This document shows positions 1-7,834 of a DNA stretch of 64,000 bases, one piece after another. Position 1 is the stretch's first letter. Each line of letters opens with the position of its first letter. Both the position numbers and the translations under genes were made by a program. Source of the DNA: Arcticibacter pallidicorallinus. Lineage in GTDB: Bacteria > Bacteroidota > Bacteroidia > Sphingobacteriales > Sphingobacteriaceae. The DNA lies in assembly GCF_003002875.1 (NCBI RefSeq), contig NZ_PVTH01000003.1:434001-498000 (forward strand), written 5' to 3'. The notes under the pieces are model-generated. The model did no database searches. It was not told the origin of the DNA and saw only the letters and a list, made by a program, of their open reading frames with translations.

Positions 1-100
1 TCGCTTGTTCAAAAAGCTGTTGCGCTGACTCTTGCTCGTATAGGTCTTTGCCCATTCCAGTGAATTGAGCGCCCTGTCCTGGAAAAATATATGCTTTCAT
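1..100 (-). CDS. fabD: Malonyl-CoA:ACP transacylase, N-terminal fragment
   Basis: Only the first 33 codons lie in the window; the gene runs off the left edge. They encode MKAYIFPGQGAQFTGMG, the N-terminal strand and GQGAQ oxyanion-hole signature of FabD, which moves malonyl groups from CoA to acyl carrier protein for fatty acid synthesis in the cytoplasm. The active-site serine (GHSLGE) and the rest of the fold are outside the window. The gene sits 22 nt downstream of folE on the same strand and is probably co-transcribed with it. The GQGAQ motif at the very N-terminus also occurs in polyketide acyltransferase domains, but a free-standing start here favours FabD. Confidence 0.85.
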   Translation of the reverse strand, partial: MKAYIFPGQGAQFTGMGKDLYEQESAQQLFEQA

Positions 101-122
101 TTGTTAAGTGTTCTTAGCCTGT

Positions 123-761
123 CTAGTCGAGGCTTGCTGTTATCAAAGTTAAAAATTCTGATCGTGTTCTTTCGTTGGCGAAGGCGCCGGTGAAGGCAGA
201 TGTTGTGGTGACGGAGTTTTGCTTTTGAATGCCCCTCATCGACATGCAGAGATGTTTGCATTCGATCACTACGGCCACTCCAAGAGGAGCAAGGGTGCTT
301 TGAATACAATCCCTGATTTCGTTTGTTAAGCGTTCTTGAACCTGAAGCCTTCTCGCAAAAGCATCAACAACTCTTGGGATCTTACTTAATCCGACTATAT
401 GTCCGTTTGGAATGTAGGCAATATGAGCTTTGCCAAAAAAAGGAAGAAGGTGATGTTCGCACATCGAATAAACTTCTATGTCCTTTACGACTACCATCTG
501 GCTATATTCCTCTTTAAACATCGCACTTTTTAGTATTTCTTCCGGTTTAAGATCATAGCCATGTGTCAGGAACTGCAATGCTTTGGCTACGCGCTCGGGT
601 GTTTTGAGCAGACCTTCGCGTTGTGGATCTTCACCCAAGTCAGACAATATATCTGAATAGTGTGAGGCAATGCGCTCAATTTTCAAAGGGTCGTACCGAT
701 CAACCTTTACATACCCTATTTCGTTCTCTTCTCCTGAATGATCTAAATCGTGTTCTTTCAT
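123..761 (-). CDS. folE: GTP cyclohydrolase I
   Basis: This enzyme converts GTP to 7,8-dihydroneopterin triphosphate, the first step towards tetrahydrofolate and, with QueD, queuosine. The 212-residue length is normal for bacterial FolE. The zinc and active-site motifs are visible: [14 protein letters not shown] near residue 100 supplies one Cys and the catalytic His pair, and [10 protein letters not shown] near residue 170 supplies the second zinc Cys. The first ~25 residues are charged and variable, as is usual for the family. It lies 13 nt downstream of a PTPS/QueD-family gene on the same strand, so one transcript probably makes consecutive pterin enzymes. Confidence 0.95.
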   Translation of the reverse strand: MKEHDLDHSGEENEIGYVKVDRYDPLKIERIASHYSDILSDLGEDPQREGLLKTPERVAKALQFLTHGYDLKPEEILKSAMFKEEYSQMVVVKDIEVYSMCEHHLLPFFGKAHIAYIPNGHIVGLSKIPRVVDAFARRLQVQERLTNEIRDCIQSTLAPLGVAVVIECKHLCMSMRGIQKQNSVTTTSAFTGAFANERTRSEFLTLITASLD

Positions 762-774
762 CTTTATAATAGCC

Positions 775-1188
775 CTATCGGCCGTAATATTCTACGTAAT
801 TGTTTTCTGTTTCCACAAGTTTAACCCTGTGAAGTACTACTCCCGCATCTTTGATATGGGGATCAAGCTGATTGAAAATTTCTATACAAAGGACTTCGGT
901 GGATGCCATCTTGCCCGACATAAAATCTACATCTAGGTTGACGTTTTTGTGGTCAAGCTTGTCGACAACGTATTTCTGTACGATATGCTTAAGGATTTTT
1001 AAGTCAAGTACATATCCGGTTTCAGGATTTACATCGCCCTTCACCGTCACAAAAAGCTCGTAATTGTGTCCGTGCCAGTTGGGGTTAGCACATTTACCGA
1101 AAATTTCCAGATTTTTCTCTGCACTCCATTCCTCCCGGAAAAGTTTATGAGCAGCATTGAACCGTTCTCGTCGGGTGATGTATATCAT
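775..1188 (-). CDS. queD: 6-pyruvoyl-tetrahydropterin synthase / 6-carboxytetrahydropterin synthase family (QueD-like)
   Basis: A T-fold enzyme acting on dihydroneopterin triphosphate, the product of the neighbouring folE gene. The zinc histidines are visible: His14 in FNAAHKL and the HGH pair in [11 protein letters not shown] near residues 39-41. The catalytic Cys is in [12 protein letters not shown], and the later Asp/His and Glu positions lie in [10 protein letters not shown] and [10 protein letters not shown]. At 137 residues it has family length. Bacterial members usually make 6-carboxytetrahydropterin for queuosine (QueD), but Bacteroidota members can resemble PTPS more closely, so the exact product is inferred. 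It is first in the minus-strand operon queD-folE-fabD. Confidence 0.85.
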   Translation of the reverse strand: MIYITRRERFNAAHKLFREEWSAEKNLEIFGKCANPNWHGHNYELFVTVKGDVNPETGYVLDLKILKHIVQKYVVDKLDHKNVNLDVDFMSGKMASTEVLCIEIFNQLDPHIKDAGVVLHRVKLVETENNYVEYYGR

Positions 1189-1269
1189 TTATAAATCTTA
1201 AGTTGCGAATATAGGCAAAACTGATGTCTATATGATTTGTCGGGATGATGCTTTCTGTATATTCGTGCA

Positions 1270-1914
1270 ATGAAATCACTGATTGTGTCCGCTACAGAAT
1301 CTGAGATAGCTCCTTTCCTTTCTCACTTCGGCTTCAAAAATGGGTCCAACTATTTAAATGGAAATCAGATTGTTGTTCTCCTTACCGGGGTTGGAATGGT
1401 TGCAACAGCATTTTCTATGGGGCGGATACTCGAGAAAGACTCGTTCGATTTTGCGCTTAATGTGGGAATAGCCGGTAGTTTCAATGAAGGGCTTAGTTTA
1501 GGAGATGTTGTGCATGTGACCGAAGACTGTTTTTCAGAACTCGGCGCGATGGATGGGGCATCGTTTCTTTCGATCGACCAATTGGGCTTTGGAAGCGCGG
1601 TGATGACCCCCTTTCCTAGTGAATCTTTAGATGTACTACTTTCATCTGAGAAGAGAATGAAGGGCATTACGGTTAATTGTGTCCATGGGAGTGATGAAGA
1701 GATTGTACTGGTAAAGGATAGGTTTCGTCCGGATATTGAAACAATGGAAGGTGCAGCATTTTTTTACGCCTGTAATCAAGTCGGGCTTCCTGCAGTTCAA
1801 TTAAGATCTATATCTAACTACGTTGAAAAGCGCGACAAATCAAAATGGAATATTCCCCTCGCAATTGAAACAATTAATAAACGTTTAATAGAATTATATA
1901 CCGCAATAAGATGA
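1270..1914 (+). CDS. mqnB: Futalosine hydrolase
   Basis: This nucleoside-phosphorylase-fold enzyme removes hypoxanthine from futalosine in the alternative (futalosine) menaquinone pathway. The family signature NVGIAGSF is at residues 64-71, and the nucleoside-binding IETMEGAAF motif is near residue 157 with the catalytic Asp region further on. Its 214 residues fit MqnB and are shorter than most MTA/SAH nucleosidases. The key argument against an MTA/SAH nucleosidase is that the stop codon overlaps the start of mqnD (ATGA), giving two pathway enzymes in translational coupling. The upstream gap of about 80 bp is shared with the divergent pterin operon and should hold both promoters. Confidence 0.9.
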   Translation: MKSLIVSATESEIAPFLSHFGFKNGSNYLNGNQIVVLLTGVGMVATAFSMGRILEKDSFDFALNVGIAGSFNEGLSLGDVVHVTEDCFSELGAMDGASFLSIDQLGFGSAVMTPFPSESLDVLLSSEKRMKGITVNCVHGSDEEIVLVKDRFRPDIETMEGAAFFYACNQVGLPAVQLRSISNYVEKRDKSKWNIPLAIETINKRLIELYTAIR

Positions 1915-2747
1915 AACTTAAATTAGGCTTCTCACCATGTCCGAATGATACCTTCATTTTCGACGCTATGATCCATCATAAAATTGATACGGAAGGTCTC
2001 GAGTTTGAAGTGTTCTACGATGATGTAGAGACCTTGAACCAGAAATCTTTCAGTCAGGATCTTGATATCACGAAGCTGAGTTTCCATGCATATGCTTATT
2101 GTGTAAGTAACTATGTTCTCCTTGATTCTGGTAGCGCGCTAGGTTATGGAGTGGGGCCATTGGTGATTTCTAAGTTACCGTACGATGGTTCCGGCAATAT
2201 TGGCAAAAATACAACGGTAGCCATTCCCGGTAAGTTCACGACGGCAAGTTTTCTCTTTGGACTTGCATTTCCGCAGGTAAAGAACAAGATAGAAATGGTG
2301 TTCTCAGCGATTGAAGACGCCGTCCTTAACGACGAAGTGGACCTCGGGCTCATTATCCATGAGAACAGGTTTACCTACCAGCAAAAGGGACTGCACAAAG
2401 TCATCGACCTGGGCGCATTTTGGGAAGAAAAAACCGGTTGCCCGATCCCGTTGGGTGGAATAGTGATCAAGAGAAGCCTGAACGCGGATATCAAGAACCG
2501 GGTGAACAGAGTAATCCGGAGAAGCGTAGAGTACGCCTTTGAAAACCCCCAGTCGGGTATCGATTTCATTCGCAGCCATGCTCAAGCGATGGACGATGAG
2601 GTTATGTATAAGCACATCGAGCTTTACGTCAACAAATATTCTGTAGATTTGGGGCAGGAAGGCCGGAATGCTATCGAATTGATGTTCGCTAAAGCTGTAG
2701 GTGCCGGCGTCATCCCCCATGTTAAAGAACACTTATTTCTTTCATAA
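1911..2747 (+). CDS. mqnD: 1,4-dihydroxy-6-naphthoate synthase
   Basis: MqnD converts cyclic dehypoxanthinylfutalosine into 1,4-dihydroxy-6-naphthoate in futalosine-dependent menaquinone synthesis. The protein has the periplasmic-binding-protein-like fold of the family but no signal peptide. The opening LGFSPCPNDTFIF (residues 4-16) is characteristic, followed by the TKLSFHAY segment near residue 55 and the conserved IHENRFTY near residue 150. Its 278 residues match the family. It overlaps mqnB by 4 nt and is followed 16 nt later by hldD, so the three may be co-transcribed. The other pathway genes (mqnA, mqnC, mqnE) are not in the window. Confidence 0.93.
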   Translation: MKLKLGFSPCPNDTFIFDAMIHHKIDTEGLEFEVFYDDVETLNQKSFSQDLDITKLSFHAYAYCVSNYVLLDSGSALGYGVGPLVISKLPYDGSGNIGKNTTVAIPGKFTTASFLFGLAFPQVKNKIEMVFSAIEDAVLNDEVDLGLIIHENRFTYQQKGLHKVIDLGAFWEEKTGCPIPLGGIVIKRSLNADIKNRVNRVIRRSVEYAFENPQSGIDFIRSHAQAMDDEVMYKHIELYVNKYSVDLGQEGRNAIELMFAKAVGAGVIPHVKEHLFLS

Positions 2748-2763
2748 TTAAGCTTTCCTTATA

Positions 2764-3729
2764 ATGATAGTAATCACAGGAGCAGCAGGCTTTATCAGTA
2801 GCTGCCTCATTCAGAAATTGAACAGTGAAGGTTTCTATGATCTTGTTTTAGTAGATGACTTCTCGCGACCTGAACAGAATAAAAACTTCCAGGGTAAACG
2901 GTATTCTCAGCTTGTAGAGCGGGATGTTTTTTTGGAATGGATCGTTCAAAACCATCTTCATATTCAATTTATATTTCATCTGGGTGCGAGAACGGATACC
3001 ACCGAATTTAACCGCACATTACTTGATGAGCTTAATCTCGACTACTCTAAAAAGGTTTGGAATGCCTGCGTAGAGTTTGGTCTTCCACTGGTCTATGCAT
3101 CGTCTGCAGCGACTTACGGGCTTGGTGAAAATGGATATGATGATGACGAGTCTGCGTTATCTCATCTTAAGCCGTTGAATCCGTATGGAGAGTCAAAGAA
3201 TGATTTTGATATATGGGCACTTCAACAGGAACGAAGTCCTTATTTCTGGGCAGGTCTTAAGTTTTTCAACGTCTACGGTCCAAACGAGTACCATAAAAAA
3301 AGAATGGCCTCTGTCGTTTTTCATACGTTTAACCAAATAAAGGAAACTGGCGGAATGAAGTTGTTTCAATCCCATAATCCTAAATTTAAAGACGGAGAGC
3401 AAATGCGTGATTTTGTTTATGTGAAGGATGTGACAGAGGTTCTGTTTTTCTTCATGCTTCACAGGAAAAACTCAGGGATTTATAACCTGGGTTCGGGAGA
3501 GGCAAGAACATTCCTTGATCTGGCGAACAATACCTTCAGGGCGCTTGGAAAAGAACCACAAATTGCCTTTATCCCGACACCTGAAGACATTCGGGATAAA
3601 TATCAATACTTTACAGAAGCCAACATGACCAAGCTTCGGTCCATAGGATACCACAAGCCCTTTCATACACTTGAGGAAGGCGTAAGTGATTACGTTACCA
3701 ACTATCTCGTTTCAGGTAGCTACTTATAA
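2764..3729 (+). CDS. hldD: ADP-L-glycero-D-manno-heptose 6-epimerase
   Basis: A short-chain dehydrogenase/epimerase that inverts C6 of ADP-glycero-manno-heptose to make the heptose donor for the lipopolysaccharide inner core. The Rossmann nucleotide-binding motif TGAAGFIS is at residues 5-12 and the catalytic YGESK (Tyr-x-x-x-Lys) at about 141-145. The KFFNVYGPNEYHK segment near residue 170 is typical of HldD rather than a general GalE-type epimerase. At 321 residues the length is normal. The last six bases overlap the end of the convergent permease gene, so the transcripts meet tail to tail with no intergenic terminator. Confidence 0.9.
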   Translation: MIVITGAAGFISSCLIQKLNSEGFYDLVLVDDFSRPEQNKNFQGKRYSQLVERDVFLEWIVQNHLHIQFIFHLGARTDTTEFNRTLLDELNLDYSKKVWNACVEFGLPLVYASSAATYGLGENGYDDDESALSHLKPLNPYGESKNDFDIWALQQERSPYFWAGLKFFNVYGPNEYHKKRMASVVFHTFNQIKETGGMKLFQSHNPKFKDGEQMRDFVYVKDVTEVLFFFMLHRKNSGIYNLGSGEARTFLDLANNTFRALGKEPQIAFIPTPEDIRDKYQYFTEANMTKLRSIGYHKPFHTLEEGVSDYVTNYLVSGSYL

Positions 3730-4950
3730 TTGTTCTTTCATCTGGCTAAGCGTTTTAACGCTTAGCCGAGATGAAATTCGTGAGGTAATTACAGAAATGA
3801 CCGTGACGGTTAAGAAAACCAGGATAAAATCTGATACTTGAAGACCTATGGGATAGGCATCTGACTCGAAGCTGACATCAGCCATGGTAATGAATCCATA
3901 CCGTTGCTGTGCCAGGCAAAAAGCAAGTCCGGCAGCCATTCCGGTTATACAGCCGATCAGCGAGATCATCATGCCTTCCATGAAGAAAATCTGTTGGATT
4001 AGTGAGTTGCTTGCCCCTATACTATTTAAGATTACGATATCTTTCTTTTTATCGATGACAAGCATAGTCAGCGACCCGACGATATTGAATACTGCAATAA
4101 TCAAAACGAAGGTTAGAATAATAAATATCGCCCACTTTTCCGAGTTCAGAATTTTGTAGAGAAGCTCGTTTTGTTGAATTCTGTTTTTAACCACGTACCC
4201 ATCGCCCAGTTTTTCTGAGATCTCCTCTTGAAACTTTTCAATCGATATACCCGGGTGCAGGTAGATCTCTACTGCCGAAACGTTCTGTTTCTCTTCCAGG
4301 AGCTGCCTCGCAAAGTCCATTGAAACAATAACTGTTTCGTCAAATTGGGGTTGAATCTGAAAGACTCCCGAAGGTTGAACTGACTTCAGCGTGATTTCAT
4401 CTGCCGGGTTTATGGAGTTTCCTGCACCTTTACGTGGCGAATAAATGTTCAGCGGCTCAAAATCATTGTGAATATTCAGCGTAAGATAGAGTTGTACGAG
4501 AGAGCCCACTACAGCATAATTAGTTTCCCCTTCACGGAGAGTGAAGGAACCCTCCAGCAATGTGCTGTCCAATTGCTTACGTTTCAGAAAGTCGTCACTA
4601 ACCCCTTTTACCATCGCAATATGCTGTCTTTCTCCGTATCTTAATAAAGCTTTCTCCTGAAGGACTTCCGTATAGTTTTCAATACGCTGATCTTTCTTTA
4701 AAGAAAGGAACGCTTGAGCGTTAGGATCGAAACTCTTGCCTTTTGAAGGCTCTACAATGATTTCGGATGTGAATGTGTTATACATGGAAAGAACAACATT
4801 CTCAAATCCATTAAAAACGGATAGGATGATGATCAGTGCAGCGCTCCCTACAAATACGCCCAGCATCGAAATCCCCGATATGAAGTTGATGGCATTGACC
4901 GACTTCTTCGAAAAAAGGTACCGCTTAGCGATAAAGTAGGGCGTATTCAT
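3724..4950 (-). CDS. ABC transporter permease of the FtsX/LolC-LolE type
   Basis: An inner-membrane permease with the LolC/E/MacB topology: one N-terminal transmembrane segment at about residues 20-45, a large periplasmic domain, and three membrane segments in the last 140 residues forming the FtsX domain. The opening IAKRYLFSKKSVNAINFIS followed by a glycine/valine-rich helix is typical of the lipoprotein-releasing permease family. By analogy it would work with a cytoplasmic ATPase to extract lipoproteins from the inner membrane, but no cognate ATPase lies next to it, so substrate and partner are inferred. It is last in a minus-strand group, 3 nt after the MBL hydrolase gene. Confidence 0.82.
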   Translation of the reverse strand: MNTPYFIAKRYLFSKKSVNAINFISGISMLGVFVGSAALIIILSVFNGFENVVLSMYNTFTSEIIVEPSKGKSFDPNAQAFLSLKKDQRIENYTEVLQEKALLRYGERQHIAMVKGVSDDFLKRKQLDSTLLEGSFTLREGETNYAVVGSLVQLYLTLNIHNDFEPLNIYSPRKGAGNSINPADEITLKSVQPSGVFQIQPQFDETVIVSMDFARQLLEEKQNVSAVEIYLHPGISIEKFQEEISEKLGDGYVVKNRIQQNELLYKILNSEKWAIFIILTFVLIIAVFNIVGSLTMLVIDKKKDIVILNSIGASNSLIQQIFFMEGMMISLIGCITGMAAGLAFCLAQQRYGFITMADVSFESDAYPIGLQVSDFILVFLTVTVISVITSRISSRLSVKTLSQMKEQL

Positions 4951-4953
4951 TTT

Positions 4954-5592
4954 CTAGTTTAGAAAAGGATTAAACTGCTTTTCGAAGCCGATCGTAGTTT
5001 CTGGGCCATGTCCCGGATATACTTTACAAGAGTCAGGAAGTGCGAAGATATTTTCTCTTATGCTGCGTAAAAGCTGGTTGTGATTTCCGCCCGGGAGATC
5101 TGTGCGTCCGATACTCCTATAGAACAAAACGTCGCCACCAATCAGGATACTATCCTCTGCACTGTAGAAACATATATGGGCAGGGGAATGTCCGGGGGCG
5201 AAAATTATCTCCAAACTACTGTTGCCGAAACTAATGGTTCCTGTTTCGCCAAGAAAGCTAACAGGCAGGGGCGATACGTCATACTGTATGCCCATGCCAG
5301 CAGAATAGGCCGGTACTGATGTGATTACGGGTAATTCCCCTTCGTGAAACTGGGGTAGCAAACCATAACTATCGAAAACAAACTTATTTCCAAGCACATG
5401 ATCAATATGGCAGTGAGTGTTAAGCAAAAGCGTGGGGCTGAGTTTGTTTTCTGATATGAATTGGGTAACTGTATTTTGCTCTGCACCAGTATACATTCCC
5501 GGATCGATAATAACGCACTGTCCGGTTTCATCATATAAAAGATAGGTGTTTTCCTGGAAAGGATTACAAACGAAGGATTTTACCTGTATCAT
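4954..5592 (-). CDS. MBL-fold metallo-hydrolase (glyoxalase II-like)
   Basis: A cytoplasmic metallo-beta-lactamase-fold hydrolase of 212 residues. The dinuclear metal motif THCHIDH lies near residues 58-65, a further metal His is in APGHSPAHI near residue 134, an Asp is in IGGDVLFYRSIGRTDLPGG, and the last His is in YPGHGPET near residue 195. This pattern matches the short glyoxalase II-like family (YcbL-type), which hydrolyses thioesters such as S-lactoylglutathione or other small thiol esters. Bacteroidota generally lack glutathione, so the natural substrate is unclear. It sits between gldD and the permease in a tightly packed operon. Confidence 0.85.
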   Translation of the reverse strand: MIQVKSFVCNPFQENTYLLYDETGQCVIIDPGMYTGAEQNTVTQFISENKLSPTLLLNTHCHIDHVLGNKFVFDSYGLLPQFHEGELPVITSVPAYSAGMGIQYDVSPLPVSFLGETGTISFGNSSLEIIFAPGHSPAHICFYSAEDSILIGGDVLFYRSIGRTDLPGGNHNQLLRSIRENIFALPDSCKVYPGHGPETTIGFEKQFNPFLN

Positions 5593-5610
5593 AGTTTATG
5601 TTCTAAGGCG

Positions 5611-6195
5611 TTACTTCCAATGGAATGATTTAATTAATGTATCTAAGTCCTTCTTTATAAAGGCCAGGACCGGTTTTATGGAATCTGCTCGCGGCTCTTC
5701 ATTAAAGTACAACGCAGCCCTGAGATAGTGTCGGGTGCTATCAGTTAAATAAAATTGTGCGAACGAAGCCGTATTCCCTTCTATGGTATAATATACACCA
5801 AATTTCCGTTTGTCTGGATCATATATTCTGGCCTCATCGATAGCAGTAGCTTTCGACGTATGCTTAAATGCAAAAGTTCGCGAGTCTTCGGTTAGCTCAT
5901 TCAATGCTTCGCTTGAAGTTATCGGATGATAGCTAAGATGAATCGTGGCGTTAAATTGAGGGAGGGAGATGTTTTGCCAGCACCGCTGTCTGTTGGCAGA
6001 GCTATCGGGGCTAATCTCAGCATATAAAGGATATTCAAAAGAAAACGGGCAGGCACCATCGTACCGCTGATAGGATTTTTTTGGCAAATCAATCCGATAA
6101 AACCCTCTCGGCTTGGGCGAATACGTTTCACTGCAGGAGACACTCAGCAATATCGCCATAGCAAAACTAAGGTAAGTAATGGCCTCCAACTTCAT
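5611..6195 (-). CDS. gldD: Gliding motility lipoprotein GldD
   Basis: A lipoprotein required for gliding and for the type IX secretion system in Bacteroidota. The chosen ATG gives a signal peptide with lipobox LLSVSC. The longer in-frame start 60 nt upstream lies inside aroE and would bury the signal sequence, so it is rejected. After the Cys, the SPKPRGFYRIDLPKKSYQ segment is the GldD signature, and the C-terminal region resembles other GldD proteins. It starts 1 nt after the aroE stop, consistent with translational coupling. GldD is present even in some non-gliding species, so its presence does not prove motility. Confidence 0.88.
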   Translation of the reverse strand: MKLEAITYLSFAMAILLSVSCSETYSPKPRGFYRIDLPKKSYQRYDGACPFSFEYPLYAEISPDSSANRQRCWQNISLPQFNATIHLSYHPITSSEALNELTEDSRTFAFKHTSKATAIDEARIYDPDKRKFGVYYTIEGNTASFAQFYLTDSTRHYLRAALYFNEEPRADSIKPVLAFIKKDLDTLIKSFHWK

Positions 6196-6196
6196 A

Positions 6197-6976
6197 TCAG
6201 CTATTCCATATCTCCCAGGATCTTTCAGCTTGCAAACGAAGCATTTCCTCTCCATTTTTAGTCATTGCTCCCTGTTCTTTTCCTTTTTTTAGAAATAGAG
6301 TCTCTGATGGGTTGTAAACCAAATCGTAAAGGAGATGCTTGTCTGTGAGGTGTTCGTAGGGAATGTCCGGAAACGACTCCACAGCAGGGGACATCCCTAC
6401 GGGTGTTGCATTTATGATCACCGTATACTCAGCAAGCATTTCGGCGGAGATGTCAGAGTAGAGGATTTGCTTTCTCGATCTCTTTCTTGAAACAATCTTA
6501 TAATCGATGCCCAGCTTTCCCAGAACGTAGGTTACAGCTCTTGATGAGCCTCCGCTGCCCAGAACCAGGGCCTTGGTATGATGTTTTCGTAAAAGCGGTT
6601 TCAGTGATAGTTCAAAACCGTAACAATCTGTATTGTATCCTTCTAAACGCATCTTCATTGAAGATACCTCGCCCGTAAAGAAAGATTCCAGTGGTCTGCT
6701 TTTGATTACTTTAATGCAGTTGACAGCATCGATAGCCTTGGCGTCAGCATCCACCTTATCCAGATAAAACATAATACCGATCTTATGGGGGATGGTTACG
6801 TTTAAACCGCAGAGATCTGGATTTGATTGAATAAGATCTTCGAAATCACTCAGTTGCTCAATCGGGTAAAGCTCGTATACATGATCTTGTAGCCCTTCTT
6901 GTTCAAATTTTTTCGTGAAGTAAAGCTTAGAAAAAGAATGCCCTAGCGGATACCCTATCAACCCAAATCTTTTCAT
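6197..6976 (-). CDS. aroE: Shikimate dehydrogenase
   Basis: This enzyme reduces 3-dehydroshikimate to shikimate with NADPH in aromatic amino acid synthesis. The substrate site GYPLGHSFSK is at residues 8-17, the catalytic lysine is Lys65 in NVTIPHK, and the catalytic Asp follows in GYNTDCYGF near residue 115. The NADP-binding glycine-rich loop VLGSGGSSRAV is near residue 140. Length (259 residues) is slightly short but complete. It is flanked by the ComA-like gene 14 nt upstream and gldD 1 nt downstream, an operon that mixes unrelated functions. Confidence 0.93.
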   Translation of the reverse strand: MKRFGLIGYPLGHSFSKLYFTKKFEQEGLQDHVYELYPIEQLSDFEDLIQSNPDLCGLNVTIPHKIGIMFYLDKVDADAKAIDAVNCIKVIKSRPLESFFTGEVSSMKMRLEGYNTDCYGFELSLKPLLRKHHTKALVLGSGGSSRAVTYVLGKLGIDYKIVSRKRSRKQILYSDISAEMLAEYTVIINATPVGMSPAVESFPDIPYEHLTDKHLLYDLVYNPSETLFLKKGKEQGAMTKNGEEMLRLQAERSWEIWNS

Positions 6977-6990
6977 GTGTATCCCTTATG

Positions 6991-7758
6991 TTATATAGAA
7001 TTTAAAAAGTGATTGAAGGTATCACCTCTTAGTCCCAAACGGATAGTCTCCAATGGAATAACTTCAGCAGGTGCGATATTTCCCAAATTAACATTGGCGC
7101 CTATGAGTTTTATAAACCATACCTGCTGATCTTTTTGAGGAGCTTCCCAGATAATTTTATCTTTTGGTATTTCGGTAAGGATCTCGTCAATCAAGCCTTC
7201 TCTGACTTCTCCGGACTCTCTGTAGATACCCACATTTCCTCCTTCGCGCGATTCCGCTATGAGCTTCCATGAACCCGCTTCCAGCTCAGCCTTCATAAGC
7301 TTAATCCATTTGTATGGGGCAAATATTTTTTGGGCATCTTTCGATCCAACTTCAGAAATTACGGTTACTTGCTCACTTAGCTTGCGTATGTAATTGCATT
7401 TCTCATCATGTGGAATCTCAATGGAGCCGTCCGAAACCTCCGCATAATTCATTCCATACTTGTCCAGAACTCGTTGATAATCTTCAAACTGGTTCCTAAT
7501 TACAAACGCTTCAAAGAGTGTCCCTCCGAAATAGACGGGAATGCCCGCATCCTGATAGACCTTTAGTTTTGTATCCAGATTAGGAGTGACATACGAAGTT
7601 GTCCATCCTAATTTGACGATATCTATATGTGGACCAGCGACTTCCAGTAAGTTTTCAATTTCCCTGATGCTTAAGCCCTTGTCCATAACCATAGTCAAAC
7701 CGTGGTCGCGAGGCTTAAGAGTTCTAAGTGGAACGTTCTTTAAACTAAAATTTAACAT
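6991..7758 (-). CDS. Phosphosulfolactate synthase (ComA) family protein
   Basis: A TIM-barrel protein of the ComA family, whose founding member adds sulfite to phosphoenolpyruvate to make phosphosulfolactate for coenzyme M in methanogens. Recognisable pieces are RDHGLTMVMDKGLS near residue 18, DIVKLGWTTSYV near residue 47, the YFGGTLFEAF segment near residue 75, and EVSDGSIEIP near residue 107. At 255 residues it has family length. Bacteroidota do not make coenzyme M. A role in producing cysteate for sulfonolipids, or a different sulfonate or phospho-substrate, is possible but is inference. It is first in the operon with aroE and gldD. Confidence 0.8.
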   Translation of the reverse strand: MLNFSLKNVPLRTLKPRDHGLTMVMDKGLSIREIENLLEVAGPHIDIVKLGWTTSYVTPNLDTKLKVYQDAGIPVYFGGTLFEAFVIRNQFEDYQRVLDKYGMNYAEVSDGSIEIPHDEKCNYIRKLSEQVTVISEVGSKDAQKIFAPYKWIKLMKAELEAGSWKLIAESREGGNVGIYRESGEVREGLIDEILTEIPKDKIIWEAPQKDQQVWFIKLIGANVNLGNIAPAEVIPLETIRLGLRGDTFNHFLNSI

Positions 7759-7773
7759 ACGGCTACAAATCTC

Positions 7774-7811
7774 AAAAAAAAATCCAATACTGAGGTTAAA
7801 GGTATTGGATT
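7774..7811 (-). terminator. Rho-independent terminator of the TPR gene
   Basis: A perfect 10-bp stem (7781-7790 with 7802-7811) encloses an 11-nt loop and, read on the minus strand, is followed by a run of nine T residues. It lies directly downstream of the TPR gene and upstream of the ComA-like gene, so the two are separate transcription units. Confidence 0.85.
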
Positions 7812-7834
7812 AATATAAAATTATGGTTAAACGA

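Noticed and set aside
5919-6143. 74-residue frame overlapping gldD
   Set aside because: It is a shifted frame of gldD on the same strand, without signal or family similarity.
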